The position numbers and the translations under genes were made by a program. Shown piece by piece: positions 43,635 to 56,574 of a stretch of DNA of 64,000 bases. The stretch's first letter is position 1. Every line of letters begins with the position of its first letter. A model generated the notes under the pieces. That model made no database searches, had not been told where the DNA came from, and was given only the letters and a program-made list of their open reading frames with translations. The stretch comes from Gordionus sp. m RMFG-2023 (taxonomy: Eukaryota > Nematomorpha > Gordioida > Chordodea > Parachordodidae): assembly GCF_954871325.1 (NCBI RefSeq), contig NC_088777.1, positions 20,127,366 to 20,191,365 of the forward strand, read 5' to 3'.

Positions 43635-44358
43635 CTATGTGCTGATATTTCCGCTGTGCGAAATACTATGCCACTATGATCACGGATACTAGAGATATCT
43701 ATATTACTATTACATTTATTAGGCAATCTTGAGTGATGAAAATTGTTTTTCGTGGTATTTTTAAAGTTTTTGTCAAGATTTAAATCGTAATTAGTGTTGC
43801 TAATTTTAATCAATTGGGATTTTGTGGTTCTCTGAGCTGTTTTAGTTGGTTTATTATTATCGCATTTATTTTTATTGTTTTCATTTATTTTATTGTTTTC
43901 ATCATTATCAATATCCAATTTATAATGATGACTTGTTTGAATGGAAGTTTCGGTAGCTTTCATTAAGCCTCCTTTGGAAGATTTTACATCACTAATCTTA
44001 TGTTCATCGAAGTGAGGATACTGATTATGGATGTTGCCAAAGCTAAAAGTGGGTTGAGATAGTTCATTAATGTGTTGAGATACAATATTCCCATTTTTGT
44101 GTCTATTCACTGAGTTTTGGCTTTCTGAGCGTTGCATGAACCTGGATTCCTTGTAGGTCTTAATGAGCTTGTTCTTATCAATAAGGGCTCGATATTGCTT
44201 ATTATTATCCGGGTTATTGTTGATAAATTCTATGTTGTTATTAGAATTCATTACTATTGGAATTGGAATGTTTGAGGATAATCTTTTGAAGGACTGGTTT
44301 GTTTCGTTTTTATCCCATTTTTCACTACTACTACTACTTATGCTAGTCGCCTCCGTTA
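43635..44358 (-). CDS. hypothetical Asn/Lys-rich exon of an unrecognised host gene
   Basis: An uninterrupted frame of about 240 codons in very AT-rich DNA, unusual by chance. It extends upstream of the first Met (44251) to an AG at 44360-44359 (TTCAAG) through ITEATSISSSSSEKWDKNE-like text. It ends either at TAG (43633-43631) or at a donor AG|GTAGTC (43635/43634). The product is rich in Asn, Lys, Ser and Thr, with no recognised domain; FSFGNIHNQYPHFDEHKISD is the least biased stretch. Its composition resembles the linker exons of the AF9-like gene on the same strand, but it lies 27 kb upstream of the YEATS exon and nothing links the two. No other exon was identified. Confidence 0.5.
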
Positions 44359-44399
44359 CTTGAATATTTATTTTTAATATTTATATTTAATGATAATTT

Positions 44400-46800
44400 A
44401 TTTATGTTATTCAGAATTTATTCAAAAATACTTTCTTTTTCCCAGCATTAAATTTCTAAATCAAATAATAAATAATATAAATATTTATTTTTATGGCGCT
44501 AATCTTAAATAAGTTTCTTTTCTAATATTATCAATTATATAATAAATATTTGCTTTTTAATATAAAATTACGTTTACAGGTATTATTAAATCGCTTTATG
44601 ATCTTATTTATGCTTATGCATTGCCATTATATGACAGTCTCTTAATAATATAAATATTGTTAGAGTAAGAGATTAAATTGAAATACTATAGTAGTGCCGA
44701 TATATGAATATGAACTATATTCGTATCAATGCTATTTTTGAAAAAAATTTTAATAGAAAACATTCAAATTTTAATTAGTTGAAAAAATTATTCATATAAA
44801 ATGTTTATCATAATAAATAATAATTAATATTCTAATAAAAAAAATTAATATGGCATTACGATTTCAATTTATATTAATCAACTTTTTATTATAATGGCCA
44901 TGTAATATAGCATAATCAACAATTAAATATATCATCCATACCAGTTTGATAGAGTAATAAAACGAATTAAATATAATACAATCAGTATATATCTTAAAAT
45001 CTTTTAAATTTAATATCTAGATTAAAGATATGAAAATAGGGCGAAGTGGAATAGAGTTAATCTCTTATTTGTCTTTTAAAAATCTTAGTTTTTAAGGTAG
45101 CTTATACAAATATAAAGTGAAAAAGAATGTAAAAAGTATATACAATATATACTCAATAATTAAAAATATCCCTTCATGGGGATAATTTTTTATAGATAAA
45201 TAATTCAGTCATGCAGTATTTTAAATTAATAGAACTAAACTCAACTCCTTAGTCATATTTTTATTCTATATTACACTCATTTAAATTAATCAAACTGATG
45301 ATTTCATGATATTCGATATTTAATAATCTTAATTATATAATTCCTTAACCAAGTTGTTAAGAAAATTTGCAACCCCCCCCCCCCCCCACTCCCTTAGAAG
45401 ATTTCATTTCCTTTATGCACCCTTTCAGAAGATAAACGAATTTCATATGTTAGTTGATACCTGCAATTTATTGCACAAGAAGCTTATGATAATCATCTTC
45501 AAAATATTTGTAGATTAAAATAAGTTAATTAATGACAACAAATTTAATATTATTATTTCTTCAAAATTGAGGTCCGGATCTCTTTAGCAAAGTCTCTTTA
45601 ATATTTTGTGCCAATGATTTATCATAATTAACATTTTTTTAAATGAAAACTAACCATTTGGAAAAAATAACCCCCCCCCCCCCCACCATCTTTTTAATAG
45701 GATATGCATCAAAAATTCAGAAAAAATCAAAATACCTCCTAAATTTTGCTGAAGTGCCCACGTCTGATCCCAACCTCTTATTGCTATAAGAGTCACTGCT
45801 CGTATTTAAATATGAGTTTAATGTAATGTAAATCAGGTTATGATTACAAAAATGATTAATCAAATCTATTTTTTATAACACTTATTTGTATATATTTTGA
45901 AATTACTGGAGCTATTATAGCTTTTAAAAATATTACTGAGATATTTTTTTGGCATATTCATGTCATTTCAATGATGAAAAAAAGTAGTTTGGATGTCCAT
46001 GTTAAACATCTTCAAATATTTTCCATAATTCTAATCCACCACATTTTAGGTATGGAATAAAACAGATATCTTAACTTACTGATTTTATTATTTTTTAAAT
46101 TTTCCTTAAAAAGTTTTACATTTATTTGTTAACATTAATGAATTAAAAATAGAGATTATTAAGAGAAAAATGCTTAATGGGAGAGGAGGAAAACTTATAG
46201 TGGGATGAGAGTGATTGATTCTACTTCGCCATCAAATTATAAGGGATTAAAGCTCAGGTTTTCCTTCCCTCTTTCCTTCTTTCCTTTCTTCCTTCTTTCC
46301 TTTCTTCCTTCTTTCCTTTCTTCCTTCTTCAAACATTTTTCCCAATCCATTAACTAATTAATTTAGAAATATTTTACAGTGGTAAAATATAGTTATTATT
46401 TTTACATGACATTCAAAAATCACTTAGTGTATTTCAATTGAAATATAATAATTTACTCAGCTACATTTAAAACTCCATTATAAAAATGTTCTCAAAAACA
46501 AATTTTAATTTACTACTTTTATTTTATATACTTAATATAAAATATAAATTACATTTTAAAAGCACCTAAAGTTTGAACATAACCACTTTGTGGAAAATCA
46601 TTTAATCTCATCGGAATGGAACACGTTAAGAATCCATTCAAAAAAAGAATGAAATTTGTTACAAAATTTGAGTAGGAAGGGGTATTCTAGAATAGAGGCA
46701 AAGGCCTAATACAGTGAGATAATCTGATAGGATTAATTAAATTTTATAAAATAGCCGTAATTCAATTGTCGTCACTTTGTAGAACATAAAATATTTTATT
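44400..46800. other. AT-rich stretch with C-tracts and a CTTT microsatellite
   Basis: No gene seen. Uninterrupted C runs at about 45371-45386 and 45671-45684. 46257-46330 is a pyrimidine microsatellite with a 16-bp repeating register (CCTTCTTTCCTTTCTT). The rest is AT-rich sequence without recognised structure. Confidence 0.55.
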
Positions 46801-48799
46801 TTATCAATGATATCAATCGACTTGGTTATAATCGTATGGGAATTCTACACCTGTCGGCCTATTAATTATATCGTGAAAGCTAAAGGGATATAAATATAAT
46901 GAAAATAATTCAAAATGTGTTTGGTAAAAACCTTATAATCTAAAATCTTTAAAATTGAAAAAATTCTTCAAATATTTTTTTAAATTAGTCTTTTTCTTCG
47001 ATATGACTCTAATCAAGGTTGTTTTGTTTAAAATGTTCTATGGTAGGGGAGGGGGATGTATAATTTTATTTATTTTTATAATATCGTTAAGTTTGAAGGA
47101 TTCATTGATCCACTATGTCTGAATGTAGTGCTGCAAACCTTATACAGTAATAATGATGAAAGATGTGTTATTAATCAGATGGATTCTCAAACAAGATACA
47201 TGTTATTAACTTAGAATCAATCATTTAAAATTACAAAATTAGAATGAAGTGGCATAAAAGAGTCAAAATGGTAGCTAACATAAATGATCAATTAATTAAA
47301 CCTCATTGATAAAGTCTATGGAAGGAAATATCCAATATTACAAACTACTGGAGTGTTAACAAATTATGGGTAGATAAAGCGTTGTTAGATGGGTAGAGAA
47401 GAAAAATCTGAAACTATCTGTAGTAGTTAGCAAGTCCAAAGATGTATATTTCTTTTGGGGCTTCCGAGGATTATTGTTTTCAGTATGAAAATTCTGATGA
47501 CACTGGATACTTCTTCGCCATGCGGGTGACTCTTGCTGCACACATAAAATGCTTTAATATTTGAGGATGTCTTTTGGCGTATTCTGTGCACTATAATATT
47601 TCGGTGATATATGGAGAATTTATTAAGAGATTGTTCCATGATCGGAATTTATCTAAAGGACCTTTCAACGTTAAAACCAAAGTTATATTAAAAAGCTTAT
47701 CAGAGTTTTATCGAAATTACGTAAAGTGAGTAAGGCAACATTAGGCAAAGTCAAGTATTTAGGGTTTAAAGTGTAACTATTCTAAAGGCTTCATCTCCAA
47801 AAGATAATCGATGCCGGTATTTTTTAGAGTTGTGAAATATTATGAAAGATTTATGCCATGACTAAACGGAATAATCTCGCCTATACATAAACTAATTAGT
47901 ATAAAAGTGACATTGATATGGCATAAAATACGGCATTTAGCTCAGTCAAAGAATTATTTTCATTGGAGAGAAGAGACATTAATGCCATATCCGACAAAAT
48001 TGCCAATAATTAAGGAATATGATGCTTTTTATATTGAATTCGATGATGTTTGTTTACACCGTTGAAAAAACGGCACCACATGATCTATCATACTTGCGTT
48101 TCAAATATAATCAGCGAATGAATATTCTTTGCATCAATTGATAATGAAACTCGGACCTTGCTATTTATGCTTATCAATTTATTTAAGGTTGAAAACTTAT
48201 ATAACGGATCAAAAACCGTTACAACAGTTATTTGGGTAGAAACGAAACCTAGCGAGAATTACAAATACAAGACTGGTAAAATAGCATTGAAAATCGGCTA
48301 TTGATTTTGATAGTGTTTATTGGCCAGGTTACAAAAATATAGTAATGGATGTATAAATACGATTATCATTATTGGCTGCAAAGTCCGGCCCACTTCGGTC
48401 CGTTATTAATTTGAAACAGTTCCGGTTTGGTTCAAAAATGATTTTGCCGGGCCTTGCCCATTATAGTTTTATTTTTAAAAATTTTCCCGCCTATGCCCGG
48501 CCCGTAAAATTTTACTAAAGGTCAGGCCCGCCCATACCTGTTAAAGTTTTACAAAAAGTCCGCCTTGCTCATTAAATTTTTTTGGACAAATTTTTTGCCA
48601 TAAAATTTTTAATATCTATACTGTGAATTGAACTAAACCCTTTTTGTTTTAACAATATAAATTTGTCAATTTTTTAAATAATTCCATAAAATTCCAAATT
48701 TTTAAGGATGGATAAATTATCCATGTTTTCTGAAATATCCAAAGTCAAACAAAATTCAAACTTTCCAACATTTATTATTCATTATTTATTTTATTTTAA

Positions 48800-49365
48800 T
48801 AAAACTTTCAATTCGACAAAAACATGAAAACATCAACATTTAACATGAATTTGAACCAAGTGTGAGCACTGTCCTGCTGTAATATGAAATATTCACTGCC
48901 TGCCACTTCTCTAATAGCAGGCCAAGTGCTCACCGAGTAAAACAAATTAATTTTGACCTGGATAATAGAGATGAGCTCTATGCAGCCAATTGATACTCCT
49001 ACGAAAACCATGTTGGATTTAGAGAAATCGATTGGCTGCAAATTATTTTTAGCTCATAGAAACTGCAACGAACACCCTATCGTTTTGCAAATATATCGGT
49101 GCCTTGTAAATAATTAGATGTACTGAAATTCGCGAAATACCAGTCGGTCTTCATATACGAGTGTTTCAACGTCATTAACATTTTACATAGTACGAGCTGT
49201 GCGTGGTTTACCACTATACCATATTTCTTATCGGGTAGCATCATTCAAGACTGCGATTGACCAGTTTATGTTAGGAAATTCTTTTATAAACCTTTAAGTA
49301 CCGTGATGCTTTTCATGTCTTAAAATTTTAATCAAATACAAGTCATCTTTACTGAAAACCATTTT
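48800..49365 (-). pseudogene. Tc1/mariner transposase remnant
   Basis: From 49360 leftwards: MVFSKDDLYLIKILRHEKHH, RFIKEFPNINWSIAVLN and GKPRTARTM...NVNDVETLVYEDR (N-terminal helix-turn-helix and GRPR-like region). Then 49041-48808 gives QPIDFSKSNMVFVGVSIGCI, NLFYSVSTWPAIREVAG and FILQQDSAHTWFKF. QQDSA contains the second catalytic Asp of the DDE/D triad. Stops are present and the middle of the catalytic domain (with the first Asp) is missing. Confidence 0.85.
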
Positions 49366-49892
49366 TTTAAATCATTGTTTGCTTAAATGGAAATGACGTT
49401 ATTAGCATAATATATTATAGTAAGTAGATATGTAATTTGCAGAAAAACAGTTTTTATCTTTTCATGTTGAAAAGTTAGAATTCTGTTTGTTCAACTTTGA
49501 ATGTGTATAACTTTGAACCCTATTGATAGAACATGATGAAATCATTAGTAAACATTAATAAATAATTTATCCCTCTGTCATTCTATAAAATTTTAATAAA
49601 TTATTTTTATCAGATATTTTACCAAAACAAAAATGGCATCTATAGGCTCTTATATCTCTCCTCTATAACTACCTATTTTAACATCAACCGTTTTATAAAT
49701 CAATTGGGTTTGCATCTGTATTATGCATTTGTAATTGTATCAGATAATAAATAAGTTTTTCAATTTTTTATGAATTCACTATATATTTATAGGTTAATAT
49801 TTTTGTCAGACAGCTCTTAAAATACAAAGAAATAAGCATATAATTCATTTTCAAATAGTATAAAGCAAAATTTTAGATAAATAAAAATGAAT

Positions 49893-51371
49893 CCCGGAAA
49901 AAAAACACCCGGAAAAAAACACCCGGAAAAAAACCCCCGGAAAAAACCCCCAGGAAAAAAAATCACCAGGAAAAAAATCCCGGAAAAAACCCCTGGAAAA
50001 AAACCCCCAGAAAAAAAAACCCCGAAATTTTTTTTCGAATTTACTTAAGATCTAATAATATCGGTATATTTTTATTTGGATTTAATAAGGTATAGACAAA
50101 TAAGTATTTTAGAAAAAAATATTATAAAAATATAATTTAATAATAAATTATATACATAATAATGATTTATCAATAAAATAGACAGATCTTATTGCAAATT
50201 TTGTCAAATTTAGTCTACTTAATATAGTAATTAAGGATGGATATTGTATTTATTACTATAGCAAAAATTTTTACGAAAATAAGTAATACATGGGTTATTT
50301 TACTGGGATATTTTTTTCCCAGTACCAATTTGAACATCAGCATTTTTTCTTGTTTAAGCACTGCGATTTTGTTTTCGGTGTCCAACTACCTACACGCCAT
50401 TGTTCAAGTTTGGTTTCATCGGCAGCCATCTCGCATTTAATTTTTTTAATCAATACCCAGATTGATGGGTGTTTATTCCCAACCAGATTAGAAAAACGAT
50501 GATTCGAACCTTCGCATTGATTATTTATGAGTTATTCATTAGATAGAGTGCTCTGATTCAAGTTTCTGGAGGAAATCGAGGCTCAATTTGACCTGTTTGG
50601 GATTGAGAATTGCTTCTTGTGACCTCCCTTGATACTCGATTGATGTAATTTTTATCGAAATATTCAAGAATATTCTTACCATTGCTCGGAGTAACCAATC
50701 TAAGGAATGCCATTGCATCACCCATATCACATAAAGGAACAAATGCTAAGCCGTCCATCATGCCACAAAAGAAGCTTAGAGCTTCATCGGTTTTGTATTG
50801 GCTTTCCAGACCTAGCTTTTGAATTTTTCTATGGGTACTTTGACACAAATGGTAAAAGCATTGTGTGATTATGATGTGATCCCCTAATTGAAAAAATAAA
50901 TATAAATAATTTAACATATTAATAATCATACCAATGACAGTTTTAACCGCGCTCATAGCAGACTTTTCGATATCCATGTATATATATAATGGATCAGGAA
51001 ATAAATCCCGTTCTTGACATTTAGACATTATTATTTCGAATATTTTTTCGTAAGTATTTTGTGTTTTTTTTTGAGTTTAATAGCTGTTAATGATTGTGGC
51101 ATTCGCTTATAAAATTATTAATCAATATTAATTATTTCTAGGTTATACTAAAAAAATAAAGTGAAAATTGAGAAGAAAAAAATTGAGAAAAGGTCAGAAA
51201 AATAATGATTAACAATGACTTAAAGCAAAAATGGGAAGAAATTAATAAATTGAGAAAAAAATTTAAGAAAAATTGACAAAAATTTTAAAAAATAACGATT
51301 TTCTTTTTTTTTTAATTTTTTTCCATGGAGTTTTTTTCCGGGGTTTTTTTTCAGGGGTTTTTTTTTCCTAT
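49893..51371 (-). mobile_element. MULE-like transposon bounded by CCGGAAAAAA repeats
   Basis: 49893-50025 is a run of about ten 10-13-bp units of the CCCGGAAAAAAA/CCCCCGGAAAAAA type. 51318-51371 is the same motif in opposite orientation (TTTTTTTCCGGGGTTTTTTTTCAGGGG). Together they act as terminal inverted repeats of a 1.48-kb element carrying a MULE transposase remnant on the minus strand. Target duplication (9 bp expected) was not found. Confidence 0.7.
50360..51028 (-). pseudogene. MULE transposase remnant with a 48-nt intron
   Basis: Coding text from right to left: LYIYMDIEKSAMSAVKTVI, a 48-nt intron (50931-50884, GTATGATT...TTTTTTCAATTAG), then GDHIIITQCFYHLCQSTHRK, GLESQYKTDEALSFFCGMMD, GLAFVPLCDMGDAMAFL. 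A further segment at about 50510-50360 reads RFSNLVGNKHPSIWVLIKKI and KLEQWRVG. C.FHLCQ followed by the AFVP segment and NKHPSIW is the classic MULE (Mutator-like, often FLYWCH-associated) pattern. The intron length is a multiple of three and has no stop, so it reads through in the raw frame. The N-terminal part is missing. Confidence 0.85.
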
Positions 51372-52859
51372 TACCATATAAAAATATATCAAAACTTAAC
51401 CTGGGCTAGCCTATTATAATTTTATGTAAAATCAGGCATTTACTGCCTCATATTTTATGAGTTAATTGTCCAGCCAGGTCAGAAAATCTTTTGTGCACAA
51501 ATTGCCTGGCCCAGCCCGTTTATATTTTTGCTTGGTTAGTTTTTTAAAAAAAATTCCCGACCCGACAAGTTCTAATTTTATGGGAGACAATCTGTGCGGC
51601 CCGCGTGGACAGACGGGTGCAAATCTGAAATGTTTTGCTAATAGAAGTATTAGGACGACCGAAGTTCCATTTATGCATGAGATATGAAAAGATCCTATTT
51701 TAAATAAGATTAATTAATACCTTGAATAAACGTTCCTGGAGAAGGTTTGAAATTGACGTATCTTCCAAACATTTAGATAGGATGACATAATGATTTCTGA
51801 GTTAACAATAGTATTATTGAGTGGAATGGCCTTGTGGTTATTTCAATCATTGAGGAACGACATTGTTGAAACTGTGCATAGGGGAATGAAGTTAATCTTT
51901 ATTTTTATTGTTGGTGACCGAATCGTGATGATATGATATTGAATTATGTAAAAGAATGTCAGTGTTGTCAAGACTTAGGGAAACGTGCCAGAGTGTTTTT
52001 ATATTTAAGGAATATTCCGGATAAACCGAGAGAAAAATTAACATTGATTTTACGGGACTAGTGGATTTATTTTATGGTTAATAGGTGTAAAGGCTTACTA
52101 CAAATGGATGTAGGTAGAGTTACTAAAGTTTATGCTCGCAACAGCAGTAAAACTAATAAAAGTGATAAAAATGGTGTTCATAATTTGGGACATAGCATCA
52201 GATAATGTCAGAGAATGGTCCTCAATTGACCACAGGAGTTTAGAATATTGTCAGGAAAAGAATATTTAGGTGATTCACACCATTTCTTACACTCCAAAAT
52301 TAAATGAGCGGGCGGAGCGGACCATTCGTGCAACAAAGGGATAATATCAGGCGTGTAAAGCATCCTTCAATGACGAAGAAAATTTTATGGGATGTTATAT
52401 AAGCATAAGGTTCACCTGCAAACTAATGTTAGACTAGAACTTGAAAACACGTTTGAATAAAACCGAATACAAGAAAATAAATGGAATGAACATAGGGAGA
52501 AAACATAATAAAAAACAAAAACCAAAAAAATTTCAAGCAAATCAACTAATGTGAATCCATAGCGTCAGAATTGTAGGAAGGAAGGATGAAAATTTGAAAT
52601 GGTGTTTTACTCTTATATGAAGCTAGATGGGAAGTGATTAATAAAAAAACATGTTAACTAAATGGGGAAAAGAACCCAAAGTAGTCCAGCAGATCCAGAA
52701 AAGTTATGATGAGTCTAGTTCAAAAATTGTGTGATTGAATATGGGGAAATGCAATGATTAAAATTTTATGGCTTTTAATAATAAATATATTCAGTGATTA
52801 TAACATATGTTGTTATTAGATTATGGGGGAAGAATCTAATTAATAAATAGTACAAGTTT

Positions 52860-54050
52860 TTGTCTGTTAAAGGTATTATTATATTTAAATTTATATACGT
52901 TTATTATTTTTTTGTGAAATTAACTTCACTAAAGCCCTAAATTAGTATAAAATATCTTGCTAGATGATCTAAGCAAGTTAATTAGGAAATCTTCGATGTG
53001 AATAATTTCATAAGGTCTGTTTTTATTTAGGCTGAAGGCAGAGGGCTCAAGAGAGATTATAATATTTAGTCTTGAGGTTATACGTTATTACCAAATTAAT
53101 GGCTTAATTCCTAGGCTGTTTATCTTGAGAGGCAACAATAGGTGATCACTAAGATTTGATCTGTAGGCTAATAAAAAAGTTAGCTGATGTTAGAAATACA
53201 ATGTCACTGTCGAATCAAAAGTCAATAGCAATTCTTAAGCTCTTGATTAGAATGTTTAACGAAATAATTTGTTAAGTAAAGATCCAAATCTCTTTGCTTA
53301 GAGGAGTTAGGATAAATTATATTAGGAAAGGGTCTACGAAAAAGGTCAAGAAATGTTGAGAAATAATGCCATTAAGTTACGGGTTTGGTGGAATATAGTA
53401 GATGGTGAAAGAAAAGAGGAGAACTTTATCATATATTCCTATATCATCAAGCGAGAAATATTTGCATCTAGGAGAGATACGTATTTGAGATACGGATTTG
53501 AGATATGGATTTGAGATACGGATTTGAGATTTAGGAAGGAGTATTGCTAAAATTTATGAGGTTTAAGAAAATTTAGGAGCTTATAAGAATGAAGGCAGGT
53601 AGGAAAGAATGGGTGGGGTGCAAATATTTTATAATATAAAAAAAAGTTCATAATTAATTAAAATTATTTATTAGCTAGTAAATATTTTAAGAGTTCTATC
53701 AGGTGATAAAATTTTTAGGATAAATTTATTTCAGAAATTCTTTTACCGCCAATAAACGGACCAAGATGAGTGAAACCTATTTTTTCAATAATTAAAAATT
53801 TATTGAAAATATGTTTATAATCGCAGGATGTGTAGTATTCACATTTAATATGTCCTTGAGTGATTGGGGTACCTTGACCCTAGACATGTTTAAATTTTTA
53901 ATAATTATCATTAGCTAAAACTTAATTTTATCAATAACCTCTTTTATAAATTATATTTCTGCTAATTTCACACTTTTATTGAATAATTTCTAAGATATTA
54001 ACGTTTTTAAGAAGCTGGAATTAATATTTTTGAATATATTTTCTTAAATA
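52860..54050. other. stretch with a 15-bp tandem repeat, otherwise unassigned
   Basis: 53474-53532 has about four units of GATACGGATTTGAGA. The remainder may include the 3' end of the second gypsy fossil (purine run GGGGGAAGAATC at 52825-52836) but no LTR pair was seen. Confidence 0.45.
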
Positions 54051-54056
54051 TAAAGC

Positions 54057-56480
54057 CAGGGGTGGGCATATTTTAAAAAAATGTATTCGAATACAAATAC
54101 ACTTCAAAAAAAGTATTTGAATTTAAATACAAATACCTCTAAAATTAATTCGAAAATAGTATTTAAATACAAATACTTTGACGAATACTTTTTGCAACTC
54201 GATTTTAATTCTAACTCCATTATCTTTTTTTAAACTTACATGCATGATATTTTTATTATTCACTATTTTCAAAAATTCCACTGATTATCCAAAGTTAAAT
54301 TTTATCTATGGTAATATAAGCATTATAAATATTATATTTATGGAGCGGCATATCATATTAATTATGTTATAATTACAAATAGCATTAAATGCACAGTTTT
54401 AATAAAAATTTGAGCATAATAGCACAATAAAATGAATTATATTGCAGACACAGAATTATAATTATATCATAATATTTAATAAATTAAAGCAACATATAAA
54501 AACTTTCAATAAATCACATTTAATTAAAAACAAATAAAAAATGGGAAATATTTAATATTATAATAAGGTTTTAGAATAAAATATCATCTAATCTATGCCT
54601 ATTTGGCCTATTAATTAGATTTGCAAAGCTTAATAACCTTATTACCGGATCTTGATATATTTGAATTATATTAACTTTACCCCGAACAGCACTACACTCG
54701 TAGCACCAACAAATTATTATTTTCACACAACACAAGAATAAAATAGGATCTACTGAAACCTGTGTTCAACAAAGAGAAGATAACTACAAACATAAAAACA
54801 GCTAACAGGATGATAAATAAAGGGGATAATATATGGTATAAAACATTTTTTGAAAATAAATGGAACAAAGGTGTTGTCATAGAAAAAGAAAGTGAATTTT
54901 TATACAAGATCGATACCGGATGCAAAATCATCAGAAGGCATCTAGACCAAATTAGGAAAAGAATATGTGAGACACCAAGTGTATACAATGCCGATTATAT
55001 TTGAAGGGGGAAGAGACACAAGGAATGTAAGGCCAATGAGAACAAAATGCTTACCGAGTCACGTGATGATCATAAAAGAATATAAAAATTATTTAGAAAA
55101 AATTTATACTTAACACACAATTCGATTAATAATAATAAAAAAAAATTAAAAAAATAAATACATATACACAAATTTAAGCCCAAAATATAAAAATAAATTT
55201 AAACGCCAAACTAAAACGCAGAATGTAAATAAATATAAACGCTAAACTAAAACGCGAATCACGTATCAATTATTCTTATTTGAATTTTATTCTATTATTC
55301 CAATTTTATCATTCTTATTCAATAATTCCTATTCAAATCAATATTCTATATTCTATATTCCAATTCCATTATTCTTATTTGACACTCAACAAATTATTCA
55401 ACACTAAACGACGAATTAATGATAACGATTTGAACAAAACGGGATCGAGGAAAAGAGACAGGAGAACGTACAAAAACAACAAACGATTAGAAGCAAGTTC
55501 CACGACGACTGCGAGGAACACAGAAAGATTGAAGAAGGAACAGAGGGAAGAATGTTGATATATTTGAATTATATTAACTTAAATTTTACCTTACAGACTT
55601 ATTATATTATTTCTTTCACTTAACATAATATTAATCTAATAGTTACATTGATTGTTATTTACTTTTGAAAGTATATATATAGAATTTATTAGGTTAATAG
55701 TCAGTTAGTTATATTTTATAATAAAGAAATTTAAAATAAAGAAATTTTGTTTCGATATCTTTTTGCTTATCCATACCACTTATACTGTATTAGCACCGGG
55801 GCATAGGCAAAATAGAATTTTATTTAAAAATTTTAAAATTATTTGGGATATAATATATTTTTGCGATTATTTTTTAAATTTAATACTTCTAACTCTACAT
55901 AGTTAAAAGCATTATTAACATTTTAAGATTTAAAACCGAATACAATGGTTTTCCTCAACATAAGCGGAAGGAATATTTGCCTAGTCCATCTTATTTTTTT
56001 CGAGTTAAGAGGCCTTCATCAGAAAACGCTGACCTTCTATTTTTAAAATAAGGATGTGAGAGAGTTGCGAAAGAGGTCCTCTTATACTTTCTATCTAAAA
56101 TTGTTAAATGCCATGTAGAGTATTGACGACGTTGTTATTATTACAGAAAGTTATCATTTTCTTCTTCCAAAAAAATTTGTATCGTTGTTTTCATTTTCGC
56201 AGATACTATTTTAATAATAAAATGGATACTCATTTTAAAAATAAAATGGGATTAACGGATATGATATTTCGCTAATTCGGGTCATAAATTTAATATTTAA
56301 ATAAAAAATTTTGGATTTACTTTTAAAATTCAATTTATAATATAAAATATAAAAAGTATTTGTATTCGCCTGAAATAGTGAATTCAGATTAAATATAAAA
56401 TGCTTTTTATTTTTTAGTAATTAAAATACTTTTCTAAAATATTCAAATAAATATTATTATTAGATTACTGCCCAACCCGC
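54057..56480. mobile_element. possible hAT element with CAGGGGTGGGCA end, carrying a gypsy fragment
   Basis: CAGGGGTGGGCAT with ATTCGAATACAAATAC repeats at the left is matched at the right by AAGTATTTGTATTCG and TTTAGATTACTGCCCAACCC-like text in opposite orientation. A gypsy 3' fragment (54640-55800) lies between. The pairing is imperfect and the target duplication unknown. Confidence 0.4.
54640..55805 (+). mobile_element. Ty3/gypsy 3' fragment, broken
   Basis: 54762-55004 codes the C-terminal integrase region (NRMINKGDNIWYKTFFENKW and KGVVIEKESEFLYKIDTG), clearly related to the equivalent part of the 18-25 kb fossil (GDKVWYKTFKDNKWHKGIVT). A right LTR appears to begin TGTTGATATATTTG at 55553 after the purine run GGAACAGAGGGAAGAA; the word TTGATATATTTGAATTATAT recurs at 54650, so a bit of the other LTR or a rearranged copy is also present. 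It is an incomplete remnant; the rest of the element is absent. Confidence 0.7.
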
Positions 56481-56574
56481 CCAATCCTGTATATAAGATT
56501 ATATTTTGTTATATATTATTTTAATCTTGCATAATATTATTCTAAAACTTCAGTTTATCATTCCAAATCTGCAG

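Larger units (their letters stand above)
48360..51690. mobile_element. composite insertion with GCCCGGCCC-rich flanks
   Basis: Left flank (48380-48560) and right flank (51395-51615) are full of GCCCGGCCC, CCTGGCCCAGCCCG and GGCAGGCCCGCCC-like words in opposite orientations, as in the MITE at 677-1030; they are probably the two ends of one hAT-like element. Inside lie a Tc1/mariner remnant and a MULE. Exact ends and target duplication were not established. Confidence 0.45.
46900..52850 (+). mobile_element. second Ty3/gypsy fossil, heavily decayed and split
   Basis: 47350-48330 retains recognisable RT-to-RNase H text such as RVVKYYERFMP, NGIISPIHKLI and YPTKLPIIKEYDAFYIEFDD. 51950-52400 retains integrase text such as ECQCCQDLGKRARVF and YTPKLNERAERTIRA. 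A composite insertion of about 3.3 kb (48360-51690) separates the two. It is very old, with many breaks (well over ten), and LTRs were not identified. It is a different lineage from the 18-25 kb copy judging by the lack of easy nucleotide similarity. Confidence 0.65.

Noticed and set aside
43635-44358. Asn-rich exon as an upstream exon of the AF9-like gene
   Set aside because: Same strand and similar composition, but AF9 family proteins start almost directly at the YEATS domain, and the two are 27 kb apart with large transposons between; no evidence links them.
50237-50502. Two plus-strand frames of about 70 codons
   Set aside because: Antisense to the MULE transposase C-terminal segment.
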